Below are positions 27,883 through 37,707 of a DNA stretch of 64,000 bases, in pieces. The position numbers and the translations under genes are program-made. Below the pieces are notes generated by a model, which had not been told where the DNA came from, searched no databases, and was given only the letters and a program-made list of their open reading frames with translations. This stretch comes from Nostocales cyanobacterium (GTDB taxonomy: Bacteria > Cyanobacteriota > Cyanobacteriia > Cyanobacteriales > Nostocaceae). Numbering within the stretch: position 1 is the first letter of the stretch; each line of letters opens with the position of its first letter. The stretch is taken from contig RDXV01000016.1 in NCBI GenBank assembly GCA_004292695.1, positions 19,067 through 83,066 of the forward strand, written 5' to 3'.

Positions 27883-27965
27883 GGGCAAGAGGAGAATCGA
27901 ACTCCTATGATCGCAAGATCGCCGCATTTTGAGTGCGGTGCGTCTACCAGTTTCGCCACTCGCCC
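27883..27965 (-). tRNA. tRNA-Leu(CAA)
   Basis: Read on the minus strand: acceptor GGGCGAG pairs with CTTGCCC (one G-U). The D arm contains AACTGGTAGACG. The anticodon stem is CCGCA/TGCGG with loop CTCAAAA (anticodon CAA). A long class II variable arm follows, then the T arm AGGAG-TTCGATT-CTCCT. No CCA is encoded. The 3' end is the integration target and right direct repeat (27877-27902), which keeps the tRNA whole. Confidence 0.95.
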
Positions 27966-28058
27966 TTGGTAGCAACTTTTCTATTATAACCTATTTTTCT
28001 ATTTTGGCAACAGGTAGAGGAAAAATTTTTTCTGCACCTTCAAAAAAGCAGACTTTGA

Positions 28059-28928
28059 TTAAGACAAACATCTAATACCAGTTTCTAAACCCTCACAAAC
28101 CCCTGTTAAAAAATCTAGATCAAGACTAGAAATAGTATCACTCGGCTTATGATAATTAGGATTTCGCAGAAAAGCCGTATCAGTCACCATCATAGCCGGA
28201 TAACCTTGATCCCAAAAAGGAGCATGATCACTAAGCCTAGTTTGTGGAACAAACAAACCCCGGTTAGGAGTAGTCAACCATTGACTAGCAACCCCAACCT
28301 TACTCATATTGCGGCTAAGACTGATTAAATCACCCAAAGTTCGTAAATTGCCAATTAAACCAATAAAATCACCACGATTAGGGTAAATTTTATCTAAAAA
28401 AGCGGGATAATGTTGTGAACCAGGAGTAGAGTCTTTATAACCCAACATTTCTAAAGACATCATCAAGCGTAAACGTTGCCCTTGTTTGTGCAACAAAGCA
28501 GCATAATCAGCACTACCCAACAAACCATACTCCTCCATATCAAAAGCCACAAGCCTCACTGGGTATTTAGCTGGGTTTTCGGCGAAACTTTTAGCAAATT
28601 CTAATAATACAGCCACACCAGTAGCATTATCATCAGCGGCTACAGTTCCAGGAACACCATCATAATGAGCGCCAATTAAGATTATTGGTAAATTTGGTAA
28701 ATTTGGTAAATTACTCTTTTGTTGTCTGGGCTGGGCGGGTAAATTTAAAATCAAGTTATTAAATTTTTGGCTACCCACATTAAAGGTGTGGATTTCCACA
28801 CTTCCCCATTGTGCGAACTGTTGGCGGATGTACTCTTGTACAAAGAAATGTCCAGCACTGGCTATATAAGGATCTCGTTCCCGTGCTATTTCTTGAAGAT
28901 GATTTAGCAATCGTTGTTTTAAAGTCAA
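28059..28928 (-). CDS. M28 family zinc peptidase
   Basis: Aminopeptidase-type di-zinc peptidase of 289 residues. Zinc ligands are seen in ILIGAHYDGVPGT (H, D), AADDNATGVA (bridging D), DMEEYGLLGS (catalytic E-E pair), LEMLGYKD and the C-terminal PNYHKPSDT (H). No clear signal peptide is seen, so it is probably cytoplasmic. The start at 28928 is TTG; no ATG or GTG lies near, and the N-terminus fits the family. There is a short GGTAAATTT tandem repeat inside, encoding LPNLPNLP. Confidence 0.88.
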   Translation of the reverse strand: MTLKQRLLNHLQEIARERDPYIASAGHFFVQEYIRQQFAQWGSVEIHTFNVGSQKFNNLILNLPAQPRQQKSNLPNLPNLPIILIGAHYDGVPGTVAADDNATGVAVLLEFAKSFAENPAKYPVRLVAFDMEEYGLLGSADYAALLHKQGQRLRLMMSLEMLGYKDSTPGSQHYPAFLDKIYPNRGDFIGLIGNLRTLGDLISLSRNMSKVGVASQWLTTPNRGLFVPQTRLSDHAPFWDQGYPAMMVTDTAFLRNPNYHKPSDTISSLDLDFLTGVCEGLETGIRCLS

Positions 28929-29188
28929 AATTGTAATTAGTAATTGGTAGTTAGGAAAGTAGACAGCAAAAACTTAAATTTTTCCTGATGATTAATGAAT
29001 AATAACTACTGACTAGCCGCCGCAAATGCTATCCTAGTTTGGCAAGTGGCAGCTAAAGTTAAAATTTCTCTCGATGATGATAATTATACCATTGGGCGGT
29101 TTTCATCATTCGGTGGTTACTTATCAGCAATGCTGACCAATCGTAATATATATATGTAGTAACATAAGCAACAGGAGAAAAAAAACGC

Positions 29189-31260
29189 ATGGGCAAAGTA
29201 GTCGGCATAGACTTGGGTACAACCAACTCAGTAGTCGCCGTGATGGAGGGTGGCAAGCCGGTGGTAATTGCCAATGCTGAAGGTATGCGAACTACCCCCT
29301 CTGTCGTTGGCTTTAGCAAGGAAGGCGAACGGGTAGTTGGGCAAATGGCCAGAAGGCAAACGGTTCTGAATCCCCAAAATACCTTTTTTGGTGTTAAACG
29401 CTTTATTGGCCGTCGGTATGCCGAACTGAACCCCGACTCAAAACGTGTACCCTACACCATCCGTAAGGATGACATGGGCAATATTAAAACTGTTTGTCCC
29501 CGCTTAAATAAAGAATTTGCCCCAGAAGAAATTTCCGCAATGGTGCTGAAGAAATTAGCCGATGACGCTAGTCGTTATTTGGGTGAACCTGTCACCGGTG
29601 CGGTAATTACTGTTCCTGCTTATTTTAATGATTCTCAACGCCAAGCTACCCGTGATGCTGGGAGAATAGCCGGGTTAGATGTACTGAGAATTTTAAATGA
29701 ACCTACAGCCGCATCCCTCGCCTACGGATTAGAACGCGGTGATGTAGCTACTATTTTAGTATTTGACTTAGGTGGTGGGACCTTTTAGAAGTCGGTGATG
29801 GCATTTTTGAAGTAAAATCCACCAGTGGAGATACTCAGTTAGGTGGTAATGATTTTGATCAAAAAATAGTAGATTGGTTAGCGGCACAGTTTTTAGAAGC
29901 TGAAGGTGTAGATTTAAGACGCGATCGCCAGGCATTACAACGGTTAATGGAAGCCGCAGAAAAAGCTAAAATCGAACTTTCCGCCGTTAGCGTTACAGAT
30001 ATTAACCTCCCCTTCATCACCGCTACTGAGGATGGACCCAAACACCTGGAAACTCGCCTCACCCGTTCCCAGTTTGAAGGTTTATGTACAGATTTAATCA
30101 GCCGTATTCGCATACCCGTAAAAAGAGCCTTAAAAGATGCCGGACTATCCCCTGTAGACATTGAAGAAGTTGTATTAGTGGGCGGTTCTACGAGAATGCC
30201 AATGGTTAAACAACTTGTAGAAGATTTAATCGGTATTGAACCCAGCGAAAATGTTAACCCTGACGAAGTAGTAGCGGTAGGTGCAGCCATTCAAGCCGGT
30301 ATTCTCGCCAGAGAAATGAAAGATGTACTCTTGTTAGATGTGACACCCCTATCATTGGGTTTAGAAACCATTGGTGGTGTGATGAAAAAATTGATTCCTC
30401 GCAATACAACCATCCCCGTTAGACGTTCTGATATTTTTTCCACCTCTGAAAATAACCAAAATAGCGTAGAAATTCACGTTGTCCAAGGGGAAAGGGAAAT
30501 GGCCGCCGATAACAAATCCTTGGGGCGGTTTAAATTATATGGTATTCCCCCAGCCCCTAGAGGCATTCCCCAAATTCAAGTAGCTTTTGATATAGATGCT
30601 AATGGGATTTTACAGGTAACAGCTTTAGATCGGACAACAGGCCGAGAACAGAGTATTACTATTCAAGGTGCATCTACTTTAAGTGAATCAGAAATTAATA
30701 GAATGATTCAAGATGCCCAAAAATTTGCAGATGTTGACAGACAAAGGAAAGAAAGGGTAGAAAAACGCACCCGTTCCGAAGCGTTAATTTTACAAGCAGA
30801 AAGACAACTGAGGGAAGTAGCCTTAGAAATGGGAATGCAGTTTGCCCGCAACCGTCGTCAACGCATTGATAATATCTGTCGGGAACTCAGAGAAAGTTTA
30901 AAAGCAGATGATGATCGGGGTATAGATCAGGCTTACTCTGATTTACAAGACGCTTTATATGAACTAAACCGGGAAGTGCGGGAATATTACGCTGAAGATG
31001 AGGATGAGGACTTATTTGGTGCGATCCGTGACATCTTTACAGGGGATAAAGAAAAAGATTATTACAGAGAAGGTTATCGAGAAAGAGATAACTATAACCG
31101 AGACTACAGCAGAGACAACAGTCGAGATTATGATCGTAGTTATGATCGTGATCGTGATCGTGGTTATGGTCGTGATCGTTCAACCTATGATAGTCCACCA
31201 CCACGCCGTAGTCGCCCCAGTTATCAGGATAATTGGGATGATGATGATGATTGGTTGTAA
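29189..31260 (+). pseudogene. dnaK3: dnaK-type Hsp70 chaperone gene interrupted by a small deletion
   Basis: Hsp70 split into two frames. The first 199 codons (29189-29788) run from [20 protein letters not shown] through [11 protein letters not shown], then meet a TAG. Homology resumes at once in another frame at EVGDGIFEV (29788 on) and continues to the end. Hsp70s have DVSI-L between these pieces, so about 13 nt are missing, apparently between two TTT triplets. The rest is intact: substrate-binding domain, then an acidic and RD-rich tail ([19 protein letters not shown]). The tail and the downstream dnaJ fit the DnaK3 type of cyanobacteria. AGGAG precedes the ATG. It may be a true lesion or an assembly fault. 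DnaK3 is reported as important in some cyanobacteria, so the reads should be checked. Confidence 0.85.
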
Positions 31261-31307
31261 AAGGGGAGAACAAGGAGATCAAGGAGTCAGGATGAAAATA
31301 TTTATCT

Positions 31308-31363
31308 TATTCCCTATTCCCTATTCCCTATTCCCTATTCCCTATTCCCTATTCCCTATTCCC
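31308..31363. repeat. Short tandem repeat (TTCCCTA) between dnaK and dnaJ
   Basis: About eight 7-bp units fill much of the gap between the two chaperone genes. Confidence 0.9.
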
Positions 31364-31384
31364 TTCTTTAACTGATAACTGACT

Positions 31385-32380
31385 ATGCAAAACTTGCAGA
31401 ATTTCCGCGATTATTATGAGATTTTGGGAGTTAACAAGGATGCTTCCAGCGAAGAAATTAAAAAGGTTTATCGTCGTTTAGCTAGACAATATCATCCTGA
31501 TCTCAATCCTGGTAATAAAGAGGCTGAGGAAAAATTTAAAGTTGTTGGTGAAGCTTACGAGATTCTTTCTGATCCTAGTCGGCGATCGCACTATGACCAG
31601 TTTAGCCGTTATTGGAAACAAAAAGGTTTTACTGGTGGTAAACAAACCCCAAAACCCAAAGGTTGGGGAGAACCAAGGACAAATGGTCGCTCTAACCAAA
31701 ATGTAGATCCCGGCGAATTTCCTGATTTTGAAAGTTTTATTAATCAAGTTATTGGTGTTAGTAGTCGTAAAGAAACCAAAAAACCACCCACTACAACAAC
31801 TAACAGCGATCCATTTAGCACTCCTAGAAGTAAAGTTGCTTATACAGTTAATACTCCACCCCGTACACCTCGCAGGGATATAGAGGCGAGATTAACTTTA
31901 CCTTTGGAAAAAGCCTATCAAGGTGGTAATGAAAGAATACGTTTAGAGGATGGGCGATCGCTCGAAGTCACTATGCCTCCTGCTATGGTGACAGGTCAAA
32001 CTATACGCTTGCGAAATCAAGGTATAGGTGGGGGTGATTTATACTTAAAAATTACCGTTGAACCCCATCCGTTATTTAAACTAGAAGGTGCTAACATTTT
32101 CTGTCAAATTCCTGTAACTCCCAGTGAAGCGGTTTTAGGTGGACAAGTGGAAGCACCTACTTTAGATGGGCCTGTGAAAATGACTATTCCTCCCGCAGTT
32201 AGGTCAGGTCAAAGATTTAGATTAGCTAATAAAGGTTATCCCATTGAAGATGGTAAACGGGGTGATCAATTGGTGGAAGTTCAAATTGTGACACCGAAAA
32301 ATATTACAGATGAAGAAAGAGAACTTTATGAAAAATTGCGGGAAGTTGAAAGTTTTAAACCAAGGGCGGATTTGATTTAA
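31385..32380 (+). CDS. dnaJ: DnaJ-type co-chaperone (class B, no zinc finger)
   Basis: J domain at residues 6-72 with the HPD motif in [14 protein letters not shown]-poor linker and two beta-sandwich C-terminal domains follow ([20 protein letters not shown] and [20 protein letters not shown]). There is no CXXCXGXG zinc finger, so this is a DnaJ class B (CbpA-like) protein of 331 residues. It lies behind the dnaK gene on the same strand and should be its partner. It stimulates Hsp70 ATP hydrolysis and delivers unfolded clients. Confidence 0.93.
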   Translation: MQNLQNFRDYYEILGVNKDASSEEIKKVYRRLARQYHPDLNPGNKEAEEKFKVVGEAYEILSDPSRRSHYDQFSRYWKQKGFTGGKQTPKPKGWGEPRTNGRSNQNVDPGEFPDFESFINQVIGVSSRKETKKPPTTTTNSDPFSTPRSKVAYTVNTPPRTPRRDIEARLTLPLEKAYQGGNERIRLEDGRSLEVTMPPAMVTGQTIRLRNQGIGGGDLYLKITVEPHPLFKLEGANIFCQIPVTPSEAVLGGQVEAPTLDGPVKMTIPPAVRSGQRFRLANKGYPIEDGKRGDQLVEVQIVTPKNITDEERELYEKLREVESFKPRADLI

Positions 32381-32493
32381 TTAATAGTCAGAATCATGAT
32401 TTTTAGGACATCATTCGTAAAGTCAAAAATCAAATCTGACTATGAAATTAATTAGCAATTAATTAGAAATTAACTAATTAGTGAGGGCATATT

Positions 32494-32982
32494 ATGAGTG
32501 TATCTCTCTATGAAAAAGACTTTAATTTATGGCTAGAATTAACAATTAAACAATTAGAAAGCCATGATTTTACAGTCTTAGATACAGTAAATTTGATTGA
32601 GGAGTTAAAAGATTTGGGTAAAGCAGAAAAAAATGCTTTAGAGAGTAATTTAATGATTTTATTAGCCCATTTATTAAAGCTAAAAATTCAAGCTAATGCC
32701 CCAGAAACAATGAAAAATAGTTGGTATAATTCGGTGATTGAACATCGTAAACGGATCAAAAAACAATTATTAAAAATGCCTTCTCTGAAATCCTATTTAC
32801 CAGAAATTTTAGCAGATTCCTATGTAGATGGTAAAGATATTGCTATCAAAGAAGGAAAACTAGCATCTTTTGGAGTTCGTATTCCTGATGAATTTGAATA
32901 TCCTGATCTATGTCCTTTTACCATTGAGGAAATTTTAGATGACGAATTTTATGGATCATCTTCATTTAATTTTAGTTCATAA
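32494..32982 (+). CDS. DUF29 family protein
   Basis: 162 residues, all-helical. The family pattern is clear: LYEKDFNLWLELTIKQLES, LIEELKDLGKAEKNALESNL, then a C-terminal YPDLCPFTIEEILDDEFY. GAGGG precedes the ATG. DUF29 is abundant in cyanobacteria and often lies near mobile or toxin-antitoxin debris. Its molecular function is not known to me. Confidence 0.9.
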   Translation: MSVSLYEKDFNLWLELTIKQLESHDFTVLDTVNLIEELKDLGKAEKNALESNLMILLAHLLKLKIQANAPETMKNSWYNSVIEHRKRIKKQLLKMPSLKSYLPEILADSYVDGKDIAIKEGKLASFGVRIPDEFEYPDLCPFTIEEILDDEFYGSSSFNFSS

Positions 32983-33002
32983 TTACAGGGAATTAATATC
33001 CA

Positions 33003-33182
33003 AGGTTTATCTTGGGAGTGCATAATGGTAAATTACGTTACTTTACCGCCGAATGTCAGTTAATACTAACACCTGAAGAATATGGTATTCAAGCTCAAGC
33101 AGACGCTGAACAGGAACAACAACGTGCTGAACGTTTAGCAGCTAAATTAGGAGAATTGAATATTGATCTTGATAATTTGTAA
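33003..33182 (+). pseudogene. C-terminal remnant of a Uma2 (DUF820) endonuclease gene
   Basis: One frame reads GVHNGKLRYFTAECQLILTP, then EEYGIQAQADAEQEQQRAER and LAAKLGELNIDLDNL before a stop. This is the charged C-terminal tail typical of Uma2-family proteins. The catalytic domain is missing and a stop lies upstream in frame, so only about 60 codons survive. Confidence 0.65.
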
Positions 33183-33259
33183 AATCTCTAATATCTAGCT
33201 TCACTACTCAAAGGATTTAAAATATAAAAAACAGAGTTGAGTAAAAGTGAATCAAAACC

Positions 33260-33805
33260 GTGAGTCAAACTGGGACACAGCCACAAAGCAGTAACACTAA
33301 AACATATTACACCCTCTTAGGACTGCATCCCTCAGCGTCGGTGATTGATATTCGTCGTGCATATCGGGAACTGAGTAAACAGTATCACCCAGACACCACA
33401 GAATTACCTGATCATGTTGCTACGGCAAAATTTCAGCAAATTAACGAGGCCTACGCCACTTTAAGTCATCCAGAGCGCCGTTTAAGTTATGATTTAAAGA
33501 TTGGTTATTCTCGATTTGGGGTAATTCAAGCACCAACAGATTTAAACCATTCAGTACATAAACCCTATGATTACTCAAGATCCATGTACCTGGATGCAAG
33601 TGATCGCCCTTTATCATCGGGAGAAATATTTGTATTATTTGTCTTGGGTTTAACCTTTGTTGGTTGTTTAGTATTGGCGATCGCCATCGCTGCTTTACGT
33701 GGTGAACCCTTACAAACCCAAACACCCCAAATACCAGCAACTACTCAACATCCAGTTAGCATTTCCCAAAATCACAACCCCCCAACAAACCGCAATTTTT
33801 TTTAA
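33260..33805 (+). CDS. Membrane-anchored J-domain protein
   Basis: 181 residues. A J domain lies at residues 14-80 with HPD in KQYHPDTTELP. A linker follows, then one membrane segment (about 121-146, IFVLFVLGLTFVGCLVLAIA), then a polar tail rich in Q, P and T. The start is GTG. It probably recruits an Hsp70 to a membrane. It lies two genes from the dnaK-dnaJ pair. Confidence 0.85.
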   Translation: MSQTGTQPQSSNTKTYYTLLGLHPSASVIDIRRAYRELSKQYHPDTTELPDHVATAKFQQINEAYATLSHPERRLSYDLKIGYSRFGVIQAPTDLNHSVHKPYDYSRSMYLDASDRPLSSGEIFVLFVLGLTFVGCLVLAIAIAALRGEPLQTQTPQIPATTQHPVSISQNHNPPTNRNFF

Positions 33806-33832
33806 TTCTTAATTTTTAATTTTTAATTGCTT

Positions 33833-34099
33833 ATGCTTCCCTCCCACAAACCCCTATATAGTCACCCTTTGCCACAAATTGAACAATGGTTAAAAGAACA
33901 AGGTTGTCAACAAGATGAAAATGAATTACATTGTTGGCGATTACAAAAAGCCAGTTGGCAAGCAGAAATTTGGCTAGATATTGAACAAATTACCGTTAGA
34001 TATATCAAAGCAGGTGAAAATGGCCAAGATATTCAACGTTCCTTTAAATATTCTCTGAGTAGAGAAGATATTCAAGCAGCAATCTTTGCTGGTCCCTAG
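33833..34099 (+). CDS. DUF3143 family protein
   Basis: 88 residues from the ATG at 33833 (a TTG lies two codons upstream). The N-terminal PLPQIEQWLKEQGC and the central WQAEIWLDIEQITVRY followed by the C-terminal YSLSREDIQAAIFAGP match the cyanobacterial DUF3143 proteins. It follows the J-domain gene by 28 bp and is probably co-transcribed with it. Function unknown. Confidence 0.85.
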   Translation: MLPSHKPLYSHPLPQIEQWLKEQGCQQDENELHCWRLQKASWQAEIWLDIEQITVRYIKAGENGQDIQRSFKYSLSREDIQAAIFAGP

Positions 34100-34120
34100 C
34101 TATCATTTATCAGTTGAAGA

Positions 34121-34289
34121 AGGGAATAGGGAATAGGGAATAGGGAATAGGGAATAGGGAATAGATGAACTCTTTACTGTCACCTGTCAACTGTCAACTG
34201 TCAACTATCAACTATCAACTATCAACTGTCAACTATCAACTGTCAACTATCAACTATCAACTATCAACTATCAACTATCAACTGTCACC
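34121..34289. repeat. Short tandem repeats (GGGAATA, then GTCAACT/ATCAACT)
   Basis: About six GGGAATA units, then about fifteen CAACTGT/CAACTAT units, ending with CACCTGT units that touch the uppS stop codon. Confidence 0.92.
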
Positions 34290-34295
34290 TGTCAC

Positions 34296-35045
34296 CTAAA
34301 TCTTACCAAACCGCCTTTCTCGTTGTTGATAAGCACATAAAGCGCGGTGAAATTCCTTTCTATCAAAATCAGGCCAGAGAGTATCAGTAATATAAATTTC
34401 ACCATAGGCCATTTGCCAGAGTAAGAAATTAGATAAACGCATTTCTCCACTGGTGCGGATTAATAAATCTGGATCTGCTATACCTGCTGTATATAAATGA
34501 CTCTCAAATAACTCTTCAGAAATTTCCTCTGGTTTCAAAACACCGGCTTGTACCTTTTGGGCGATCGCCCGACAAGCCTGTAAAATTTCCTGTCTACCAC
34601 CATAATTAGTAGCAACTGTAAACTTAATACTTTGATTATTTTTAGTTGTTTCCATAGAACGGGAAATTTCCGCCTGTAACGCAGTTGGTAAAGCTTTTAA
34701 ATTACCCACAAATTGAATTTGTACATTTTCCTCCACCATTTCCCGCAATTCCTGACGGAGAACCCGCTGAAACAAACCCATCAAAAACTCCACTTCCTCC
34801 TGTGGTCTTTTCCAATTCTCCGTAGAAAAAGCATAAGCAGTTAAAGCCTTAATTCCCCAATCCTTACAACAGCGAAGTAAATCTTTAAGAGTATCAACAC
34901 CCCGCTTATGACCCATAATTCTGGGAAGACCTTGACGTTTAGCCCATCTACCATTGCCATCCATAATCACCGCAACGTGTTGGGGAAGTAATTCTTGTTG
35001 TAAATCAGCAGGTAAATATTGCAGTTCAGAATGTTGTGTAGTCAT
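34296..35045 (-). CDS. uppS: Isoprenyl (undecaprenyl) diphosphate synthase
   Basis: Cis-prenyltransferase that builds the C55 lipid carrier for cell-wall synthesis. [19 protein letters not shown] carries the catalytic Asp and phosphate-binding loop. [21 protein letters not shown] and the C-terminal [20 protein letters not shown] with ELxFTD-like [12 protein letters not shown] complete the signature. At 249 residues the length is normal. The start ATG overlaps the cdaA stop by 4 bp, so translation is coupled. The stop abuts a tandem repeat. Confidence 0.95.
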   Translation of the reverse strand: MTTQHSELQYLPADLQQELLPQHVAVIMDGNGRWAKRQGLPRIMGHKRGVDTLKDLLRCCKDWGIKALTAYAFSTENWKRPQEEVEFLMGLFQRVLRQELREMVEENVQIQFVGNLKALPTALQAEISRSMETTKNNQSIKFTVATNYGGRQEILQACRAIAQKVQAGVLKPEEISEELFESHLYTAGIADPDLLIRTSGEMRLSNFLLWQMAYGEIYITDTLWPDFDRKEFHRALCAYQQRERRFGKI

Positions 35046-35980
35046 TTTTCGGTCTTATTTTTTTGGCGAGAAACAGACAATGGTAATCTGAGTAAACGTG
35101 AAATAAACGTAAGTATGCGACGATTAATTTGAGTAATCAAACTAAAAATACCAGGTGCGACAGCTTCCCGATCAACAGTGGGGGAAAATCGAGCTTCTAA
35201 AGACTCTTTCAGCTTTCTAATGGTCAATGGACGATATAAAGTTCCTCGTTCCGCTAGAGAAATAGAACCCGTTTCTTCTGATACAACGACACAGATACAA
35301 TTTTCGACACGCTCGGTAATTCCCATTGCTGCCCGATGGCGTGTACCCAGTTGACGAGAAGCGGTACGTCCTGAAAGTGGTAAAATTATACCCGATGAAA
35401 CAATCCGCGAACCACGAATTAAAGTTGCTCCATCATGCAATAAAGTTTTTGGCTGAAAAATTGTCTGTATCAACTCCTTAGAAACTTCTGCATTTAACTT
35501 CACTCCAGGTACAGAAAAATCACGCTCATCAATAGGACCTGAAGTTTCTAGAATTAATAAAGCACCAATCCGATTTTTTGATAGTTCTTTAACCGCATCA
35601 ACGATTTCATCAATAACACTATCAGATTTAGGAACAGCCAAGTGGTTAGGTTGAAATAACTGCCTAAATTCGCCCCTTCCCAGTTGTTCCAAGAAACGGC
35701 GAAACTCAGAATGAAGTGCCACAGCCATAGCCACAGCACAACCAATTACTAGCTTTTCTAAAACAAAATTGAGTAGAGGTAGTCCTAAAGTACCGCTGAA
35801 TGCTGAAGCCAGCATTAAAATAATAAATCCCCGTACCATCCATAATGTCCGGCGTTCACTAATAATCAGTAAGATCATGTAAGTTAACGCCAGCACTAAC
35901 AGAATATCCAGAGTCCCAAGCAGCAAGGACTGTGACCATCCCAAGTTTGTCGTCAGCCATTGCTTCCACCAATCTCTCAT
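35042..35980 (-). CDS. cdaA: Diadenylate cyclase CdaA (c-di-AMP synthase)
   Basis: Makes c-di-AMP from ATP. Three membrane helices occupy about residues 15-85. A short coiled linker leads to the DAC domain, with the catalytic [20 protein letters not shown] (DGA) and [12 protein letters not shown] (RHR) motifs. A C-terminal extension of about 50 residues follows. In cyanobacteria c-di-AMP acts in osmotic, potassium and night metabolism. It is the middle gene of lysA-cdaA-uppS. Confidence 0.95.
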   Translation of the reverse strand: MRDWWKQWLTTNLGWSQSLLLGTLDILLVLALTYMILLIISERRTLWMVRGFIILMLASAFSGTLGLPLLNFVLEKLVIGCAVAMAVALHSEFRRFLEQLGRGEFRQLFQPNHLAVPKSDSVIDEIVDAVKELSKNRIGALLILETSGPIDERDFSVPGVKLNAEVSKELIQTIFQPKTLLHDGATLIRGSRIVSSGIILPLSGRTASRQLGTRHRAAMGITERVENCICVVVSEETGSISLAERGTLYRPLTIRKLKESLEARFSPTVDREAVAPGIFSLITQINRRILTFISRLLRLPLSVSRQKNKTEK

Positions 35981-35997
35981 GACATCTGGATTCTAAT

Positions 35998-36049
35998 AGT
36001 CATTAGTCATTAGTCATTAGTCATTAGTCATTAGTCGTTAGTCATTAGT
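35998..36049. repeat. Short tandem repeat (AGTCATT)
   Basis: About seven 7-bp units between lysA and cdaA, so probably transcribed within the operon. Confidence 0.9.
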
Positions 36050-36089
36050 CACTATTATTAGCTAGTGACCAATGACCAAGAACAAGTAA

Positions 36090-37481
36090 CTACTTTAGTC
36101 TTTCCGGTAGGCAATCTTGTCGAATTATGTCTTCATAAGTTTCCCGTTGCAAAATTAAATTTGCTTCTCCGTTAGCAACTAAAACGGCTGCTGGTCGGGG
36201 TAAACGGTTATAGTTAGATGCCATACTGTAATTGTATGCACCAGTTGCCATAACTACGAGAACATCGCCTGGTTCAGTTTTGGGAAGTTGAGCGTTTTTA
36301 ATCAGAATATCTCCTGATTCACAATGTTTACCCGCCACTGTCACTGTTTCTGTCAAAGGAGCGGACATTTTATTAGCCACAACAGTTCGATAAACTGACT
36401 GATAAGTAATGGGGCGGGGATTATCGGACATTCCCCCATCAATGGTTACATAAGTACGAATATCAGGAATGGTTTTAGATGAACCAATAGTGTAAGCTGT
36501 AACGCAAGCTGTGGCAATTAGCGATCGCCCTGGTTCACAAAGAAGTTTAGGTAAAGGTAAGTTTTCCGCTGCACAGGCTGCTTGTACAACTTCACAAATT
36601 GCCTTTGACCATTCCTCAATGCTTGGGGGATCATCTGATTCTGTATACTTAATCCCTAGTCCACCACCAACATTTAATTCTGTCAGTTCTAAGTTATATT
36701 TTTTCGCATCGCGCAACCACTGTACCATCACAGCCCCCAAATCTCTATGGGGTTGGCGTTCAAAGATTTGTGAGCCAATATGAGCGTGTACACCTAAACA
36801 TTTTAAACTAGGCTGTTCACTTACATAAGCAAACACTTGATCTAAATCATTAGGATCAAAACCAAATTTACTATCTAAGTGTCCAGTGCGGATATATTCA
36901 TGGGTATGACATTCAATTCCTGGAGTTAACCGCAACATGATTCTAGTTGGTGAATCTGTGGTTGTCAGTTCTACTAAGGTTTTTAACTCATACCAGTTAT
37001 CAACAACAATAGTACATCCTGATTCGATGGCAAAAACTAGCTCTTGACGAGATTTATTATTCCCATGTAGATAGATTTTGTTGGCATCTACACCCGCTTG
37101 TAGGGCTGTATAAAGCTCACCACCAGATACTACATCTATTCCTAGACCTTCTGAGGCAACAATGGCACAAACTGCTAAACAGTTCCAGGCTTTGGAAGCG
37201 TATAATACCTGAGATTCACCTTTATAGTATTGTTTAAAGGTATCTCGATATTGTTGGCAAGCTGTCCGTAAGGTTGCTTCATCCAATATATACAAAGGTG
37301 AGCCAAACTGCTGAACTAGGGTTGTGACATCACACCCACCTATTTCCAAACAATCTTGATGATTAACTCTGGCAGTTAAGGGTAATAATTCTTGATTAGG
37401 AGAAATAGTTAAATCACCATTTCTTGTAGATAAATATTGATTGCCAGAAAGTTGAACCTCAACTGGGTGAGTCGCTACCAT
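36090..37481 (-). CDS. lysA: Diaminopimelate decarboxylase
   Basis: PLP enzyme for the last step of lysine synthesis. The PLP lysine is in LYASKAWNC, in the fold-III barrel. The phosphate-binding loop is NVGGGLGIKY, and the C-terminal catalytic cysteine is in GKHCESGDIL. Dimer residue Tyr is in ATGAYNYSMASNYNRLPRP. Length 463 with an N-terminal extension of about 30 residues. First gene of the lysA-cdaA-uppS cluster. Confidence 0.96.
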   Translation of the reverse strand: MVATHPVEVQLSGNQYLSTRNGDLTISPNQELLPLTARVNHQDCLEIGGCDVTTLVQQFGSPLYILDEATLRTACQQYRDTFKQYYKGESQVLYASKAWNCLAVCAIVASEGLGIDVVSGGELYTALQAGVDANKIYLHGNNKSRQELVFAIESGCTIVVDNWYELKTLVELTTTDSPTRIMLRLTPGIECHTHEYIRTGHLDSKFGFDPNDLDQVFAYVSEQPSLKCLGVHAHIGSQIFERQPHRDLGAVMVQWLRDAKKYNLELTELNVGGGLGIKYTESDDPPSIEEWSKAICEVVQAACAAENLPLPKLLCEPGRSLIATACVTAYTIGSSKTIPDIRTYVTIDGGMSDNPRPITYQSVYRTVVANKMSAPLTETVTVAGKHCESGDILIKNAQLPKTEPGDVLVVMATGAYNYSMASNYNRLPRPAAVLVANGEANLILQRETYEDIIRQDCLPERLK

Positions 37482-37567
37482 ATCTAATAAAATTTGTCCT
37501 TGTTAAGTTTCTAAAATTTCTCAGCGTGATTTACGCTTCCGATTTTCAGTTTACTGCTTTATTGGTC

Positions 37568-37706
37568 ATTGGGCATGGGGCATTGGGCATGGGGCATTGG
37601 GCATTGGGCATTGGTAAAAACTCTTTTCCTCCCCTGCTCCCCCTGCTCCCCCTGCTCCCCCTGCTCCCCCTGCTCCCCCTGCTCCCCCTGCTCCCCCTGC
37701 TCCCTC
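37568..37706. repeat. Short tandem repeats (GGGCATT/GGGCATG, then CCCCCTGCT)
   Basis: About six GGGCATT-like units and nine CCCCCTGCT units. The last unit ends 2 bp before the rimI start codon. Confidence 0.92.
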
Positions 37707-37707
37707 A

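Larger units (their letters stand above)
23755..27902. mobile_element. 4.1-kb element integrated at tRNA-Leu(CAA)
   Basis: Bounded by identical 26-bp direct repeats (23755-23780 and 27877-27902), both containing GGGCAAGAGGAGAATCGAAC. The right copy is the 3' end of an intact tRNA-Leu gene; the left copy is an orphan fragment of it. The integrase gene begins 80 bp inside the left end, as is usual for tRNA-targeting elements. Cargo is four small genes of unknown function, several terminators, and large inverted repeats. No replication, transfer, capsid or resistance gene is recognisable. It could be a satellite-like or decayed prophage/plasmid element. Confidence 0.88.

Noticed and set aside
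28929..29188. CIRCE operator upstream of dnaK
   Set aside because: No TTAGCACTC/GAGTGCTAA inverted repeat was found, despite the hrcA gene 6 kb away.
29770..29800. Programmed frameshift in dnaK
   Set aside because: No slippery heptamer or stimulatory structure is seen, and the conserved DVSI codons are absent, so a deletion explains it better.
21715..29920. Lack of HIP1 sites as proof that the integrated element is foreign
   Set aside because: A similar gap of about 7 kb lies over the efflux operon (5.2-12.4 kb), which is plainly resident, so the absence is not informative.
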